Assembly: GCF_000017205.1 (NCBI RefSeq) | Contig: NC_009656.1 | Coordinates: 1,492,001-1,556,000, forward strand | Direction of reading: 5' to 3' | DNA from: Pseudomonas paraeruginosa PA7 | GTDB lineage: Bacteria; Pseudomonadota; Gammaproteobacteria; Pseudomonadales; Pseudomonadaceae | DNA: 64,000 nt | In this document: in pieces, positions 1 through 8,723 of the stretch | Layout of the letters: each line of letters starts with the position of its first letter | Numbering within the stretch: the stretch's first letter is position 1 | Position numbers and translations under genes: made by a program | The notes under the pieces: generated by a model | Told to the model about the DNA's origin: nothing | The model's database searches: none | Seen by the model: the letters and a program-made list of their open reading frames with translations, nothing else

Positions 1-1
1 C

Positions 2-346
2 CAATTGCAGCGCGAGGCCGAGGCGAGCTTCCGGCAGAAGGAGGACCAGCTCAAGCGGCGCCTGGCCGATACCGAGCAGCAACTCGCCGCCCTCCAGCAG
101 GGCGCCGACCCGGCGAAGGCGGTCGAACCGACCCCCGAACAGCAGGCCACGGTGCGCCAGTACATGCAGGAGAAGCTGCGCATCCGCAAGGAACTGCGCG
201 AGGTGCAGTACCAGTTGAACGCCGACATCGATGCACTTGGGCGGCGCCTGAAGCTGGCCAACATCGCCTTACTCCCCGCGCTGCTCACCGTCGCCGCGTT
301 GCTCGGCTGGCTCTGGCGGCGGCGCCAGGCGCGGGGAGGGCACTGA
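2..346 (+). CDS. GldG-type ABC transport protein, C-terminal fragment (5' truncated)
   Basis: This frame is open from the window edge and ends at TGA 344-346, so the gene begins upstream. The visible ~114 residues are a charged, Q/E/R-rich helix that looks like a coiled coil, followed by one hydrophobic segment (about residues 88-106, IALLPALLTVAALLGWLW) and a short basic tail. That is the C-terminal layout of GldG/ABC-2 accessory subunits, which have a large extracytoplasmic domain anchored by a final membrane helix. The next gene is a DUF4340 protein, the usual neighbour of GldF/GldG-type exporters, which supports the call. The substrate is unknown. The family is inferred from the fragment and its neighbour, since most of the protein is outside the window. 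Confidence 0.7.
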   Translation, partial: QLQREAEASFRQKEDQLKRRLADTEQQLAALQQGADPAKAVEPTPEQQATVRQYMQEKLRIRKELREVQYQLNADIDALGRRLKLANIALLPALLTVAALLGWLWRRRQARGGH

Positions 347-348
347 AG

Positions 349-1329
349 GTGCGCCGTAGCACCCTGTTCGCCCTTCTGCTGTTTCTCGCGGCGCTGGCGG
401 CAACCTTCGCCTGGCTCCAGCGCGAGCGCGCGGCCGAGGCGCCTGCGCCGGCAGCGGACCCGCGCTGGCTGCCCGGCCTGGAGCGTTCGGCGCCGAGCGC
501 CGTGCTGCTGCAGTTTCCCGACGGAACGCCGGAGATCCGCCTCGAGCGGCGCGAGTCTGCCTGGGTGCTGCCGGCCAAGGCCGGTTATCCGGCCGATCCG
601 CGGCAAATGGCCGCCCTTTTGCGGGCCCTGGGCGAGGCGCGCAAGGTCGAGGCGAAGAGTGCCGATCCGCAGAACCAGGCCCTGCTCGGCCTGGCGGAGC
701 GCGGCGAGGGCCAGGCGGTGCGCCTGAGCCTGCTGCGGCAGGCCGGCGAGCCCCTGGTCCTGCTGGTCGGCAAGCCTGCCCGGCGCGGCGGCAGCTTTGT
801 CCGGCAACTGGGTGATGATCAGGCCTGGTTGATCGACAGGGTCCTGCCGCTGCCGCGCAATGAGCTCGAATGGCTCGACCGGCGGATCGCCACGCTGCCT
901 TTCGCCGAGGTGCGCGAACTGCAATTGCGTTATCCGAACGGCGAGCGCCTGGACCTGAATCGCGAACGCGCCGGGCAAGCCAACCTGCTGGTCCGGCAAT
1001 TGCCCAGGGGGCGCAAGCTGGCCTACGAGGCGGTGGCCAACGGCGCGGCGGCGCTGTTCGCCGACCTGCGCTTCGTCGACGCCGCGCCGCTGGCGCAGGT
1101 CGGGTTCCGGCAGGCGCCGTTGCAGTTGGCATTCAGCTTGCGGACGTTTTCCGGGGCGCGCCTGGATGGCGAGATTCGGCGCCAGGGCGGGCAATACTGG
1201 CTGTTGCCGAAGAAGATCGAGGGCTTCGCCGCCGGCGAGGTCGGCGCGCATCCGGACTGGGCCTATCGGATCGAGGACGAGCAGTACCGTGTCCTGGCCA
1301 GGCACCTGCCGGAACTGCTCGGGCGCTGA
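349..1329 (+). CDS. DUF4340 domain-containing membrane-anchored protein
   Basis: A 326-residue protein starting at GTG 349, two bases after the preceding stop and 8 nt after GGGGAGGG, so the two genes are translationally coupled. It has a short N-terminal hydrophobic segment (about residues 4-22) followed by a long soluble domain, presumably periplasmic, with repeated beta-strand-like stretches (LVLLVGKPARRGG, QDQAWLIDRVLPLP-like). The pattern fits DUF4340, whose members accompany ABC-2/GldG exporters. The biochemical role is unknown; an accessory subunit of the upstream transporter is the simplest inference. It converges on the minus-strand sulfur-transfer pair with only 7 bp between stops. 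Confidence 0.75.
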   Translation: MRRSTLFALLLFLAALAATFAWLQRERAAEAPAPAADPRWLPGLERSAPSAVLLQFPDGTPEIRLERRESAWVLPAKAGYPADPRQMAALLRALGEARKVEAKSADPQNQALLGLAERGEGQAVRLSLLRQAGEPLVLLVGKPARRGGSFVRQLGDDQAWLIDRVLPLPRNELEWLDRRIATLPFAEVRELQLRYPNGERLDLNRERAGQANLLVRQLPRGRKLAYEAVANGAAALFADLRFVDAAPLAQVGFRQAPLQLAFSLRTFSGARLDGEIRRQGGQYWLLPKKIEGFAAGEVGAHPDWAYRIEDEQYRVLARHLPELLGR

Positions 1330-1336
1330 GCGGAAC

Positions 1337-1759
1337 TCAGCCGCCAGCCTGCGCGACCAGTTCGCGCATGCGCTGCAGCACGGCGTTGAGGCCGTTGCTG
1401 CGCGAGGGCGAGAGCTGTCGGGAGAGGCCCAGGCAGGTGAACCAGTCGTTGAGGTCCAGGCGTGCCAGCTCAGCGGTCTCGATGCCGTCGACTCGTGCCA
1501 GCAGCACCGCCAGCAGGCCGCGGATCAGCCGCGCATCGCTGTCGGCGCGGAAGCGCCAGTGTCCGTCGCGCTGCTCGCCGAGCAGCCAGACCAGGCTCTC
1601 GCAGCCATGCACGCGGTGTTCTTCCTGGCGTTCGTGTTCCGCCAGCGGCGCCAGGCGTTCGCCCCACTGCAGCAGCAGGCGCGCGCGCTGTTCCCAACTG
1701 GCGGTATGGCCGAAGGCATCCAGCGCTTCCTGGGCCTGTTCGGGGAGGACCGGATTCAT
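1337..1759 (-). CDS. SufE/CsdE-family sulfur acceptor
   Basis: A 140-residue SufE-fold protein. Proteins of this family take persulfide sulfur from a cysteine desulfurase and enhance its turnover for Fe-S assembly or thiolation. The acceptor Cys is C53 in the motif HGCES, and the conserved C-terminal region (DWFTCLGLSRQLSPSRSNGL) is present. Its ATG overlaps the end of the upstream desulfurase gene by 4 nt (ATGA), so the two are almost certainly co-translated and act as a CsdA-CsdE-like pair. Whether it should be called sufE or csdE cannot be settled from sequence alone. Confidence 0.88.
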   Translation of the reverse strand: MNPVLPEQAQEALDAFGHTASWEQRARLLLQWGERLAPLAEHERQEEHRVHGCESLVWLLGEQRDGHWRFRADSDARLIRGLLAVLLARVDGIETAELARLDLNDWFTCLGLSRQLSPSRSNGLNAVLQRMRELVAQAGG

Positions 1760-2961
1760 CGCAGCAGCTCCAGGGATCGGTCGAGGGCCAGGAAGAACCG
1801 CTCCAGGTCGTCGGCGTCGTTGTACAAGCCCAGCGACACGCGCAGGGCACCGGGTACCTCGAGACGTTGCAGCAGTGGCATCGCGCAGTGGTGGCCGGCA
1901 CGCACGGCGATGCCCTGTTCGCCGAGCAGGTGGGCGAGGTCGGCGACATGCGCATCCTCGACGCAGAAACTGGCCAGCGCCGCCTGCGGCTCGCCGAGCA
2001 GCCTGAGGCCGTCGCGCGCACGCAGGCCGGCGAGCAGGCGGGCGTGAAGGGCACCTTCATGGGCGGCGACTTCGGCTTCGTCGAGGGTCGCCAGCCAGTC
2101 GATGGCCGCACCGAGACCGAGCACCGCCGAAACCGCCGGGGTTCCTGCCTCGAAACCGAGCGGCGCGGCATGGAAGCTGGCGTGCTGGAAGTCGGTATGG
2201 CGCACCATCTCGCCGCCGAACTGCCAGTGCGCCAGTTGTTCCAGCGCTTGAGGGTGGCCCCAGAGCACACCGACGCCGTCGGGGCCGTAGAGCTTGTGGC
2301 TGGAGAACGCATAGAAGTCGCAGCCCAGGCCCGGCAGGTCGTGGCGGCCATGGACGCTGCCCTGGGCACCATCGACCAGGGTCCAGGCGCCCTGTTCGCG
2401 GGCCAGTTGGATCAGCTCCACCACTGGCTGCCAGGTGCCGAGGACGTTGGAAAGCTGGCTGACCGCCAGCAGGCGGGTACGCGCGCCGATGAGCCGCCGG
2501 GCCTGCTCCAGGTCGATCACCCCGCGGTCGTCCAGCGGCAGCACGCGTAGCACCAGGCCGCGGCGCAATGCCAGCTGTTGCCAGGGGAGCAGGTTGGCGT
2601 GGTGTTCCAGGGCGCTGACCAGCAGTTCGTCGCCCGCTCGGAAATGCCGCTCCAGACCATAGGCCACCAGGTTGATCGCCTCGGTGGTGCCGCGGGTGAA
2701 CAGGACTTCCGCCGGGTTGCTGGCGTGCAGCCAGTGCGCGACCCGGCTGCGAGCGGCCTCGAAGGCGCGGGTGGCGCGTTCGCCGGGGACGTGCTGGGCG
2801 CGGTGGACATTGGCGGCGCCGCCGAGGTAGTAGCCGTTCAGGGCATCGAGGACGGCCTGCGGCTTCTGGGCGGTGGCGGCGCTGTCGAGGTAGGTCAGGC
2901 CTTCCGCGGCGAGGGCGGACAGGGCCGGGAAGTCGGCGCGCCAGGGGGACGGCAGGGACAT
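1756..2961 (-). CDS. csdA: Cysteine desulfurase, SufS/CsdA type (group II)
   Basis: A PLP enzyme that converts cysteine to alanine and hands the persulfide sulfur to SufE-type acceptors. The PLP lysine lies in SSHKLYGP (about K223) and the catalytic Cys in RAGHHCAMP (about C359), which is the group II loop. The family's N-terminal YLDSAATAQKP block is present. I chose ATG 2961 (401 aa); an upstream GTG at 2970 would add only three residues, and neither has a clear Shine-Dalgarno. It is co-transcribed with the overlapping SufE-like gene. dapD lies upstream on the same strand, with a hairpin (about 3008-3034) in the gap. Confidence 0.9.
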   Translation of the reverse strand: MSLPSPWRADFPALSALAAEGLTYLDSAATAQKPQAVLDALNGYYLGGAANVHRAQHVPGERATRAFEAARSRVAHWLHASNPAEVLFTRGTTEAINLVAYGLERHFRAGDELLVSALEHHANLLPWQQLALRRGLVLRVLPLDDRGVIDLEQARRLIGARTRLLAVSQLSNVLGTWQPVVELIQLAREQGAWTLVDGAQGSVHGRHDLPGLGCDFYAFSSHKLYGPDGVGVLWGHPQALEQLAHWQFGGEMVRHTDFQHASFHAAPLGFEAGTPAVSAVLGLGAAIDWLATLDEAEVAAHEGALHARLLAGLRARDGLRLLGEPQAALASFCVEDAHVADLAHLLGEQGIAVRAGHHCAMPLLQRLEVPGALRVSLGLYNDADDLERFFLALDRSLELLR

Positions 2962-3055
2962 GGCGGACACTGTGCGAGAACGGTTTCAGGAGAAAGGGTA
3001 GCCCACCCGAGGGCGCTGGCGAGCGCCATCGGGCGAGCGGGGAGGCAAGCTGGAC

Positions 3056-4090
3056 TCAGTTGTGCGCGTGCAGCGCTTCGTTCAGCTCGATGGCGGTCTT
3101 GTTGGTCTTGCATTCCACCGCGCCGTTCTGCGAGTTGCGGCGGAACAGCAGGTCGGGCTGGCCGGCCAGGTCACGGGCCTTGACCACTTTCACCAGGGTG
3201 TTCTGCTCGTCGAGCAGGGCGACCTTGGTGCCGGCGGTGATGTACAGGCCGGCCTCGACGATGTTGCGGTCGCCCAGCGGGATGCCGATACCGGCGTTGG
3301 CTCCGATCAGGCAGCCTTCGCCGACGCTGATGACGATGTTGCCGCCGCCGGAGAGGGTACCCATGGTCGAGCAGCCGCCGCCCAGGTCCGAGCCTTTGCC
3401 GACGAACACGCCGGCGGACACGCGGCCTTCGATCATGCCCGGGCCTTCGGTGCCGGCGTTGAAGTTGACGAAGCCTTCGTGCATCACCGTGGTGCCTTCA
3501 CCGATGTAGGCGCCCAGGCGCACGCGGGCGGTGTCGGCGATGCGCACGCCGGCCGGGACCACGTAGTCGGTCATCTTCGGGAACTTGTCAACGGAGAAGA
3601 CTTCCAGCAGCTTGCCCTTCAGCCGTGCTTCCAGTTGCAGTTCGGCCAGTTCGGCCAGGTCCACCGCGCCGATGTTGGTCCAGGCCACGTTCGGCAGGAG
3701 CGGGAAGATACCGCTCAGGTTCACTCCGTGCGGCTTGACCAGGCGGTGGGAGAGCAGGTGCAGCTTGAGGTAGGCCTCGGGGGTGGAGGACGGCGCCGCG
3801 TCTTCGGCCAGCAGGGTGGCGACCAGCGGCTTCTGGCTCTCCGCCAGGCGCGAGAGCAGGGCCGACTGGGCGGCGTCGATGCCCTTCAGGGCGTCGGCCA
3901 GCTGGTAGGCCTGCTGCGAGGTGAAGGCCAGCGCCTGGTTGCCGGAGCTGTAACCGAGGATCGGTGCCACGGCGGCGACGATCTCGGCCGAGGGGTTGAG
4001 CAGCGGCAGGGCGTAGAACACTTCCAGCCAGGCGTCCTGGCGGTTCTGGGTGCCTACGCCGAAGGCCAGGCTGAACAGGGATTGCGACAT
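3056..4090 (-). CDS. dapD: 2,3,4,5-tetrahydropyridine-2,6-dicarboxylate N-succinyltransferase
   Basis: DapD catalyses the succinyl-CoA-dependent step of the succinylase route to diaminopimelate and lysine. The 344-residue protein has the left-handed beta-helix hexapeptide region in its second half (VRIADTARVRLGAYIGEG, VSAGVFVGKGSDLGGG, GEGCLIGANAGIGIPLGD), and the length fits the pseudomonad form. An open frame continues upstream, but ATG 4090 is preceded by GAGGAA and begins the recognisable N-terminus (MSQSLFSLAFGVGTQN). It probably shares an operon with the LysE-type and ArsC-type genes upstream (gap 29 bp). dapC, coding the next enzyme, lies 5 kb away on the same strand. Confidence 0.95.
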   Translation of the reverse strand: MSQSLFSLAFGVGTQNRQDAWLEVFYALPLLNPSAEIVAAVAPILGYSSGNQALAFTSQQAYQLADALKGIDAAQSALLSRLAESQKPLVATLLAEDAAPSSTPEAYLKLHLLSHRLVKPHGVNLSGIFPLLPNVAWTNIGAVDLAELAELQLEARLKGKLLEVFSVDKFPKMTDYVVPAGVRIADTARVRLGAYIGEGTTVMHEGFVNFNAGTEGPGMIEGRVSAGVFVGKGSDLGGGCSTMGTLSGGGNIVISVGEGCLIGANAGIGIPLGDRNIVEAGLYITAGTKVALLDEQNTLVKVVKARDLAGQPDLLFRRNSQNGAVECKTNKTAIELNEALHAHN

Positions 4091-4119
4091 GTGGGGTTCC
4101 TCGAAACGGAGTGGAGCGG

Positions 4120-4743
4120 TCAGGCCGGACGGCGGCTGAGCAGCAGGCCCAGCCCCGCGCTGCCGAGCAGCGCGGCGCAACCGCGGTTGAACAGGCGCCG
4201 GGCGCGCTGGCCGGCGAGCAGCCGGCCGAGATGCAGCCCGGCATAGGAATAAAGGGCGATGGCCAGCCATTCGAGCAGCAGGAATGCCGCGCCGAGCTGG
4301 GCGAACTGGGCGCCCAGCGGTTGGCCGGGATCGACGAACTGCGGCAGGAAGGCGGTGAAGATCAGGATCGCCTTCGGGTTGCCCGCCGCCACCAGGAACT
4401 CCTGGCGCCCCAGGCGCCAGAGGCTGGGACGCGTCGGGCTGGCTTCGCTCGCCAGTGGCTGCGCATCGGCCCGCCACAATTGCACCGCCAGCCACAGCAG
4501 GTAGGCGGCGCCGAGCAGCTTGATCGCCAGGAACAGCCAGGCCGAGGTGTGCAGCACCAGCGCCAACCCGGACGCGGCCAGGGCGAGCATGCCAGCGAAG
4601 GCCAGCAGGCGCCCGCCGCCAGCCAGCGAGGCGCGGGCGAAACCGTACCGCGCGGCGTTGTTCAGCGACAGCAGGTTGTTCGGCCCCGGCGCCAGGTTGA
4701 GGGCGAAGCAGGCGGGGACGAACAGGGCCCAGGCGATGCTCAT
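4120..4743 (-). CDS. LysE/RhtB-family amino acid exporter
   Basis: A 207-residue polytopic membrane protein with the family's N-terminal block NLAPGPNNLL and roughly six hydrophobic helices. LysE/RhtB proteins export amino acids or homoserine lactone-like compounds; the substrate cannot be read from sequence. The ATG at 4743 follows GGAGAGCG. Its position directly upstream of dapD suggests, but does not show, a link to lysine or diaminopimelate flux. The gene sits 13 bp from the upstream ArsC-like gene, so a three-gene operon (ArsC-like, LysE, dapD) is likely. Confidence 0.85.
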   Translation of the reverse strand: MSIAWALFVPACFALNLAPGPNNLLSLNNAARYGFARASLAGGGRLLAFAGMLALAASGLALVLHTSAWLFLAIKLLGAAYLLWLAVQLWRADAQPLASEASPTRPSLWRLGRQEFLVAAGNPKAILIFTAFLPQFVDPGQPLGAQFAQLGAAFLLLEWLAIALYSYAGLHLGRLLAGQRARRLFNRGCAALLGSAGLGLLLSRRPA

Positions 4744-4756
4744 GGCGCTCTCCGGG

Positions 4757-5104
4757 TCAGGCCAGTGCGGCGGCGTAGGCGTCGGGCTTGAAGCCGACCA
4801 GTGTCCTGCCGCCCAGTTCCAGCACCGGGCGCTTGATCATCGACGGCTGGGCCAGCATCAGCTCGATCGCCTTGGCTTCGTCGAGATCGGCCTTCTGTGC
4901 TTCGTCGAGCTTGCGGAAGGTGGTGCCGGCGCGGTTGAGGACGGTCTGCCAGCCGTGCTCCGCGCACCAGCGGCGCAGGTGCTCGCGGTCGATGCCGACG
5001 GCCTTGTAGTCGTGGAAGTCGTAGGCGACCTTGTGCTCGTCGAGCCAGGTCCGCGCCTTCTTCATGGTGTCGCAGGCTTTGATGCCGTAGAGAACGTAGG
5101 TCAT
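4757..5104 (-). CDS. ArsC/Spx-family reductase-like protein (YffB type)
   Basis: A 115-residue thioredoxin-fold protein of the ArsC/Spx superfamily. The N-terminus reads MTYVLYGIKACDTMKKA with a single Cys (C11 in KACDTMK), as in YffB proteins rather than the CX5R loop of a true arsenate reductase. The C-terminal RPVLELGG strand is conserved. The open frame extends 5' by about 50 codons, but those residues look non-coding and the start at 5104 has GGGGAAAAG upstream. YffB proteins have been proposed to act as glutathione-dependent thiol reductases; no specific substrate can be named here. Confidence 0.82.
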   Translation of the reverse strand: MTYVLYGIKACDTMKKARTWLDEHKVAYDFHDYKAVGIDREHLRRWCAEHGWQTVLNRAGTTFRKLDEAQKADLDEAKAIELMLAQPSMIKRPVLELGGRTLVGFKPDAYAAALA

Positions 5105-5388
5105 TGCTTTTCCCCGGGCCCGGGTCGTCCCGGCCCCTGCTGATAGGTCGCCAAAGGTGATCGGCGGATTATGCCACGTCGTATCGTCGAGTGCCGCGCT
5201 TGTCCGGCGAGGGAAGCTTGCCTGGTTTCCTGGTGCGTCCGCGAGGCGCACGGGCACACCGCGGCAGGAAGAAGAATTACCTTGGCGGGCGCGGCGTTTC
5301 GCTGCGCCTGGGAGGCGAACCGCCCGGGTCTTTCGGAATGTACGGATGGGCGCTGTACAATCCTTCCCCCTGTCGAGGAGAGAGCCAC

Positions 5389-5742
5389 ATGAGTTGCATC
5401 GGTCGCCAGATAGACCAGTTGCGCCTGCAGATACCGGGCTTCGCCTGCAAGCCCGGTTGCCACGATTGCTGCGGGCCGGTCACCGCGTCGTCGGAAGAGA
5501 TGGCGCGGTTGCCGGTGAAGAGCGAGGCCGAGCACGATGCGGCATTGGCCGCCTGGAACTGTGTCCACCTCGGTCCGGATGGCTGCGAGGCCTATGACGA
5601 GCGCCCGCTGATCTGCCGCCTGTTCGGCACCACGCCGAACCTGCCCTGTCCGGAAGGCAGGGGGCCCGAGGTGCCGGTGGAAGCCCATGTGGAACGCCAG
5701 GTGCATGCGTTGATCGCCAGCACCCGCCAGGTGCTGGTCTAG
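5389..5742 (+). CDS. YkgJ-family cysteine-cluster protein
   Basis: A 117-residue protein with the YkgJ zinc/iron-chelating cluster: Cys at about 20, 24, 27 and 28 (CKPGCHDCCGPV), then a second set in WNCVHLGPDGCEAYDERPLICRLFG-like context. YkgJ (UPF0153) proteins are thought to bind a metal, but their function is unknown. The start is ATG 5389, preceded by GAGGAGAG; the longer open frame upstream has no support. A TACAAT hexamer at about 5356 is a plausible -10. It is divergent from the ArsC-like gene, and its stop overlaps the end of the convergent small gene by 4 bp. Confidence 0.85.
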   Translation: MSCIGRQIDQLRLQIPGFACKPGCHDCCGPVTASSEEMARLPVKSEAEHDAALAAWNCVHLGPDGCEAYDERPLICRLFGTTPNLPCPEGRGPEVPVEAHVERQVHALIASTRQVLV

Positions 5743-6050
5743 GTTTCCACGGGGCGCGCGGCGAGGGCCGGCGATTCCGTGGCAGGCCGCGTCTCGTCTG
5801 GCGAAAGATTCCGGAGGACAGCGGCGATCCGCTCGATGCTCTCTTCCAGTTCCAGCACTCGGTTGACCATGTACAGAATCATTTCCGGCGAACTCAGGTG
5901 CGCCAGGCGCATCGTTGCCTGCAGATCGTCGTGACGGTTTTCCCGGTCGGCCACCAGTCGTTCCGCCAGGTTCTTGAGCAGCAGTATCTCGGCGCGCGTC
6001 ACGGACCGTCGCTCCGCGTTCCCATGGCAGGGAGAAAAAGCTCGTTCCAT
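5739..6050 (-). CDS. Conserved hypothetical helical protein
   Basis: A 103-residue predicted soluble, mainly helical protein (EILLLKNLAERLVADRE, EMILYMVNRVLELEESIERI) with a Pro/Thr/Ala-rich C-terminal tail. I do not recognise a domain. The helical core could form a small coiled-coil dimer. The reading frame is supported by codon usage like its neighbours and by the tight 4-bp tail-to-tail overlap with the ykgJ-like gene. The start is uncertain: ATG 6050 is used here, and a downstream start would shorten the poorly structured N-terminus. Confidence 0.55.
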   Translation of the reverse strand: MERAFSPCHGNAERRSVTRAEILLLKNLAERLVADRENRHDDLQATMRLAHLSSPEMILYMVNRVLELEESIERIAAVLRNLSPDETRPATESPALAARPVET

Positions 6051-6243
6051 CTCGCGATCTACCCGAAACGGCTATATCCAAAGGTGTAATGCTACATTGG
6101 CATCACTTCGCGGGTTGGACAATAGCTGCGTTCCAGACGCTTCCCGCAAGATAGGCGCGGCTGCGAAAGACCTCCGTTCGGATGGCCGCCGGCGGACGGC
6201 CGACCCCGCTCCCCGGTGGCACGCGGAGACGAATCATGCGGAC

Positions 6244-6273
6244 CAAAAAAAGCCCCGCCGGGAAGGCGAGGCT
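6244..6273 (-). terminator. Rho-independent terminator of the lipoprotein gene
   Basis: Read on the minus strand, this is a near-perfect 9-bp hairpin (arms 6265-6273 and 6251-6259, one mismatch, 5-nt loop) followed by a run of T residues. It lies about 60 bp past the stop of the small lipoprotein gene. The rest of 6051-6329 shows no coding signal I can support. Confidence 0.75.
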
Positions 6274-6329
6274 CAGGGGGAGAACAGCGTGCGGGGGCTC
6301 GCTGTCCGGGATGAATCGTCGTGGTGCGC

Positions 6330-6689
6330 TTAGCCGCAGGGCTGCTGCGGACCGCCGGTCATGCTCTCGACGCTGTCCAGCACGGCATGGCCCTTGCCGA
6401 CCTTCTGCACGTCGTCGACGTCGCGCATGATGCTGCCGCCGTCGCTCATCTGGTTGCGGGTCTTGATCAGGCTGGTGGTGATGTCCAGCAGGCTGCGTCC
6501 GGTGGCGATCAGGTCATTGGTGGCGCTGGGGGTGCAAGGGGCGTTGGCGGAGGCGACCTGGGCCTGGCCGGGTTGTCCGGGCTGGGTGGTGCGGTAGCCC
6601 TGGGTCAGTGCGTTCTGCTGGAGGCAGCCGGAGGTGGCGGCGAACATCGAGGCGAGCAGCAGTGCGGAGGCAAGTCCCTTGCTTGTCAT
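6330..6689 (-). CDS. Small predicted lipoprotein
   Basis: A 119-residue protein whose N-terminus is a lipoprotein signal (MTSKGLASALLLASMFAATSGC; predicted lipidated Cys 22). The mature part is Gln/Thr-rich and then a compact region with two Cys residues (APCTP and the terminal QQPCG) that could form a disulfide. I do not recognise the family. The start at 6689 is set by the signal peptide and AAGGAATG upstream; a longer frame upstream is not credible. It carries its own terminator. On the minus strand, TTCATT, 17 bp, TACACT at about 6783-6811 is a possible promoter. Confidence 0.7.
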   Translation of the reverse strand: MTSKGLASALLLASMFAATSGCLQQNALTQGYRTTQPGQPGQAQVASANAPCTPSATNDLIATGRSLLDITTSLIKTRNQMSDGGSIMRDVDDVQKVGKGHAVLDSVESMTGGPQQPCG

Positions 6690-7010
6690 GGCGGCATTCC
6701 TTTGTCTGGGTGGGTGCTGCGCCCCGTACTCCTTCGGGGCGTCGTCCTGGCCGGCGCAGCGGCGGGCCTGGATTGAAGGCGAGTGTAGGAGCGTCTTGCG
6801 GCACAATGAAATAGCTCGGATGTACTAATGCGGGAACCTTGGCCGGGCGCTCCGGTCGTCGCCCTGGAAGGGGCGGAAGCGCGGGGTAGAGCGGCAGGGC
6901 TAGGAAAGACCGTACGGATTGTGCGAATGTCGGATAGCTGCCTACCGATCGCGATGGTGCAATCGGCGCAGTCGCATCGTCCTGGGACGAAGCCGGAGAT
7001 TCCCGCCCCC
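6690..7010. other. Divergent intergenic region between lipoprotein and antiporter genes
   Basis: 321 bp without a supported gene. It contains a 6-bp hairpin (6721-6726 with 6735-6740) in the presumed leader of the lipoprotein gene, with AAGGAG in its loop on the minus strand. Upstream ATGs in frame with the antiporter exist (6828, 6954), but the intervening residues resemble neither a signal nor a membrane segment. No clear promoter for the antiporter was identified. Confidence 0.5.
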
Positions 7011-8672
7011 ATGCAAACCGTGTACACCGTTCTGACCCTGCTGCTGGTCGTCGGCGCCACCCGCCTGGCCGCCCAGTTGCTGCCGTTGCCGCTGCCGCTG
7101 ATCCAGATCGCCGCCGGCGCCCTGCTGGCCTTGCCTTCCCTGGGACTGCACATCGCCCTGGACCCGGAGCTGTTTCTCTTCCTGTTCATTCCGCCGCTGC
7201 TGTTCGTCGACGGTTGGCGCATTCCCAAGCGGGAAGTCTGGCGGATGCGCTGGCCGATCCTGATGATGGCCTTCGGCCTGGTGTTCTTCACCGTGGTCGG
7301 CGCCGGTTATTTCATCCACCTGCTGATTCCTGAAATTCCCCTGGCGGCGTCCTTCGCCCTCGCCGCCGTGCTTTCGCCCACCGACGCCCTGGCGGTCTCG
7401 GCGATCACCCAGGGGCGCCTGCCCAAGCGCCTGATGCACCTGCTCGAAGGCGAGGCGCTGATGAACGACGCCTCCGGCCTGGTGGCGTTCAAGTTCGCCA
7501 TCGCCGCGGCCATGACCGGGGTGTTCTCGCTGGTGGACGCCAGCTTCGACTTCCTCATGGTTGCGATCGGCGGCCTGGCCATCGGGGTGTTCCTCAGCTG
7601 GTCGCTGGGCCGCATCCGCGCCTGGATGATTTCCCGTGGCTGGGACGACCCGGCAACCCACGTGGTACTGATGCTGTTGCTGCCGTTCGCCTCCTACATG
7701 GTGGCGGAGCACCTCGGCGTCTCCGGGATTCTCTCTGCGGTGGCGGCCGGCATGATGCAGAGCTGGGTCGACCTGCTGCCGCGGCAGACTTCCACGCGCC
7801 TGCTCAATCGCAGCGTCTGGTCGATGCTGGAGTTCGCCTTCAACGGCGTGGTGTTCCTGCTGCTCGGCTTGCAGTTGCCGGACATCATGAAGTCGGTGGC
7901 CAACCACCACGGCGACCTGCTCTGGCGTTCCTCGCTGCTGCTGGCCTACGTGGCGGCGATCACCGCCGTGCTGATGCTGATCCGCTACGGCTGGGTCTAC
8001 GGCTACTGGAAGCTGTCGCTGCGCATCGATCGCTGGCGCGGCAAGAGCCCGCCCGGGCTGAGCGGCATCTCCCTGCGCCGCCTCTCCGCCCTCAGTGCAT
8101 TGAGCGGCGTGCGCGGTGCGGTGACCCTGGCGGCGGTGCTGTCGGTACCGATGAGCCTGATGGACGGCAGCGCCTTCCCGCAGCGCGACCTGATCATCTT
8201 CATCGCCACCAGCGTGATCCTGATTTCCCTGCTCGGCGCGACCATCGGCCTGCCACTGCTGCTGCGTGGGCTGCCGGCGAGCAACAATGGCGCCCACGAG
8301 CGCGAGCGGCGCGAGGCCTGGCGCAAGACCGCGGAGGCGGCGATCCGCGCCCTGGAGAACGAGGAACTGCCACTGGTGGAAGGCAACGATGCGGCGAACA
8401 CTTCGCGGGTCGCCGAGGCGCGTGCGCAGATCATGGCCGAATACCGCCAGTCGCTGGATGCCGCGCCGACCACCGACGAGGCGCGCGACCAGGCCCAGGC
8501 CCTGGAGGTCGCCGACAAGGCCCTGCGCCTGAAGGCGTTGCGCGCGCAACGCCTGGAACTGTACCGGCAGCGGCGCAACAACGAGATCGACGACGAGACC
8601 CTGGGCGATATCCTGCGCGAGCTGGACCAGCAGGAAAGCTGGCTGACCAATCGCTTCGCCCGCTGGGTGTGA
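7011..8672 (+). CDS. CPA1-family Na+/H+ antiporter
   Basis: A 553-residue inner-membrane monovalent cation/proton antiporter. About twelve hydrophobic helices are followed by a charged cytoplasmic tail of about 130 residues. CPA1 hallmarks are visible: SPTDALAVSAI in the ion-binding helix and EGEALMNDASGLVAFK with the Asn-Asp pair. The start at ATG 7011 places the first transmembrane helix at the N-terminus, as expected, although the nearest GGAG is about 15 nt upstream and the frame is open back to 6828. The ion (Na+ or K+) cannot be told from sequence. It ends just before a bidirectional terminator shared with dapC. Confidence 0.88.
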   Translation: MQTVYTVLTLLLVVGATRLAAQLLPLPLPLIQIAAGALLALPSLGLHIALDPELFLFLFIPPLLFVDGWRIPKREVWRMRWPILMMAFGLVFFTVVGAGYFIHLLIPEIPLAASFALAAVLSPTDALAVSAITQGRLPKRLMHLLEGEALMNDASGLVAFKFAIAAAMTGVFSLVDASFDFLMVAIGGLAIGVFLSWSLGRIRAWMISRGWDDPATHVVLMLLLPFASYMVAEHLGVSGILSAVAAGMMQSWVDLLPRQTSTRLLNRSVWSMLEFAFNGVVFLLLGLQLPDIMKSVANHHGDLLWRSSLLLAYVAAITAVLMLIRYGWVYGYWKLSLRIDRWRGKSPPGLSGISLRRLSALSALSGVRGAVTLAAVLSVPMSLMDGSAFPQRDLIIFIATSVILISLLGATIGLPLLLRGLPASNNGAHERERREAWRKTAEAAIRALENEELPLVEGNDAANTSRVAEARAQIMAEYRQSLDAAPTTDEARDQAQALEVADKALRLKALRAQRLELYRQRRNNEIDDETLGDILRELDQQESWLTNRFARWV

Positions 8673-8673
8673 A

Positions 8674-8707
8674 CGAAAAAGGGATCGCCACGGCGATCCC
8701 TTTTTCG
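8674..8707. terminator. Bidirectional terminator between antiporter gene and dapC
   Basis: A perfect 9-bp GC-rich stem (8681-8689 with 8692-8700) is flanked by five A and five T residues, so it can terminate both convergent transcripts. Confidence 0.85.
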
Positions 8708-8723
8708 TTTGTCCGCGCAGGCT